From JADGGV01 sp035715725 (GTDB lineage Bacteria; Gemmatimonadota; Gemmatimonadetes; Longimicrobiales; RSA9), in NCBI GenBank assembly GCA_035715725.1, contig DASTKT010000011.1, positions 1 to 12,554 on the forward strand: a DNA stretch of 12,554 nucleotides, read 5' to 3'. Each line of letters begins with the position of its first letter. Positions within the stretch are counted from its first letter, which is position 1. The notes beneath the pieces are model-generated. The model did no database searches, was not told where the DNA came from, and worked only from the letters and a program-made list of their open reading frames with translations. Below are positions 11,970 to 12,554 of this stretch, piece after piece. A program made the position numbers and the translations under genes.

Positions 11970-12554
11970 CGCGACGAGCTGCGCGCGTACCAGGCGCCGA
12001 CCGACGTGTTCGCCGCCGTCGCCGCGTGGGCGGACGGGAAGGTGACGATCGACGCCGGAGGCGACGAGCGGCGCCGCGCGCTCCCGGCCGCCGCGACGTT
12101 CGTGACCGGCGACGACTTCGCCGTGCTCGGCGTGCGCCCGGTCCTGGGCCCCGGCCTCCCCGCGGCCGCGTCCGCCGGCGCCGCCCCGGTCGCCGCTTCA
12201 GCCACGCCGCCCGGGACCCGCTCTTCGGCCGGCGCCTCGCCGGGATCGGCGCCTCGCTCTCGGTCGACGGTATCCCGGTCACGCTCGTCGGCCTCGCGCC
12301 GCCGCGCTTCGGCGGCGTGAGCCCGCTCGACCCGCTCGAGGCGTGTCTCCCGCTCGCGAGCCGCCCGCTCCGGGAGCCGGATGCCGCAGGCGACGACGCG
12401 GCGTTCCGCGCCGCCGCCCGCCTGCGCCCCGGCGTCAGCCTGCGCCGGGCGACGTCGCCCGTGCGCGTCGTCGCCGCCCGCACCGCCGCGTCCGCCGAGC
12501 GCTCCGGCGAGCCGCCCCTCGACCGCCGGCGCACGAGCGACGTCGTCCCGCTCC
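11970..12554 (+). pseudogene. ADOP/MacB-type ABC transporter permease remnant (partial at window end)
   Basis: The translation RDELRAYQAPTDVFAAVAAW, then AATFVTGDDFAVLGVRPVLG, matches the MacB periplasmic core of the FtsX-like permeases known as ADOP (Acidobacterial duplicated orphan permease). At about 12190-12198 the frame changes: homology continues as RFSHAARDPLFGRRLAGIGA, SLSVDGIPVTLVGLAPPRF and ARLRPGVSLRRA, consistent with one missing base. The frame opens only at 11922 and contains no signal peptide, first membrane helix or credible ATG; the region upstream is the arsR promoter. The piece is therefore 5'-truncated and frameshifted, and continues beyond the window. Family assignment is fairly firm. 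Confidence 0.7.

Noticed and set aside
1..12554. Search for CRISPR arrays, tRNA/rRNA, transposases, toxin-antitoxin or phage-defence genes
   Set aside because: No regularly spaced repeats, cloverleaf, transposase motif or defence-domain protein seen; the window does not show a recognisable new defence or mobile system.

Overview
The window is very GC-rich bacterial DNA with no rRNA, tRNA, CRISPR array, integrase or complete insertion sequence that I can see. The protein repertoire points to an uncultured soil-type bacterium, most plausibly Gemmatimonadota (or a neighbour such as Acidobacteriota). The pointers are a secreted carboxypeptidase-regulatory/plug-only protein, a remnant of an ADOP/MacB-type permease, and many small stand-alone VOC, SRPBCC, YCII, DinB and SnoaL-like proteins. 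This taxonomic call is inference from family content, not from a marker gene.

Left part (1-3533, + strand). The tail of an unidentified gene is followed by a long perfect hairpin and about 500 bp of gene-free DNA rich in CGATC-type repeats. Then come a hypothetical protein, a VOC/glyoxalase-fold protein, a secreted carboxypeptidase-regulatory protein with a plug-like tail but no barrel, and a 336-aa protein of unknown family. Its 3' end overlaps the convergent minus-strand operon by 55 bp.

Middle part. A minus-strand operon (5050 down to 3479) encodes a YCII/DGPF protein, a membrane-anchored SRPBCC protein (stop and start overlap in TGATG) and a PhnB-like VOC protein. Divergent from it, a ferritin-like protein with two ExnExxH half-sites starts at 5405. 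Next, on the + strand, are a lipid A acyltransferase-like protein, an ABM + SnoaL-like fusion protein, a 61-codon remnant of a cysteine synthase C-terminus, and a DinB-family protein whose GTG start overlaps the remnant's stop.

Right part. A minus-strand dienelactone hydrolase gene is broken by a frameshift and ends in a 23-bp tandem duplication. A + strand pair encodes a four-helix membrane protein, whose ribosome binding site lies inside a strong hairpin, and an isoprenylcysteine methyltransferase-family protein. A gene-free stretch with a large hairpin follows. Then comes a minus-strand ArsR-SRPBCC(AHSA1) operon with a clear TTGACA promoter embedded in an inverted repeat, and finally a start-less, frameshifted remnant of an ADOP permease running off the window.

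Most genes look like accessory small-molecule or stress functions. I do not see a coherent new defence or mobile system. The most interesting points are regulatory (the arsR operator/promoter and the hairpin-occluded ribosome binding site) and evolutionary (three gene remnants, one domain fusion, one unknown family). Two frameshifts within about 3.3 kb could also be residual assembly indels.
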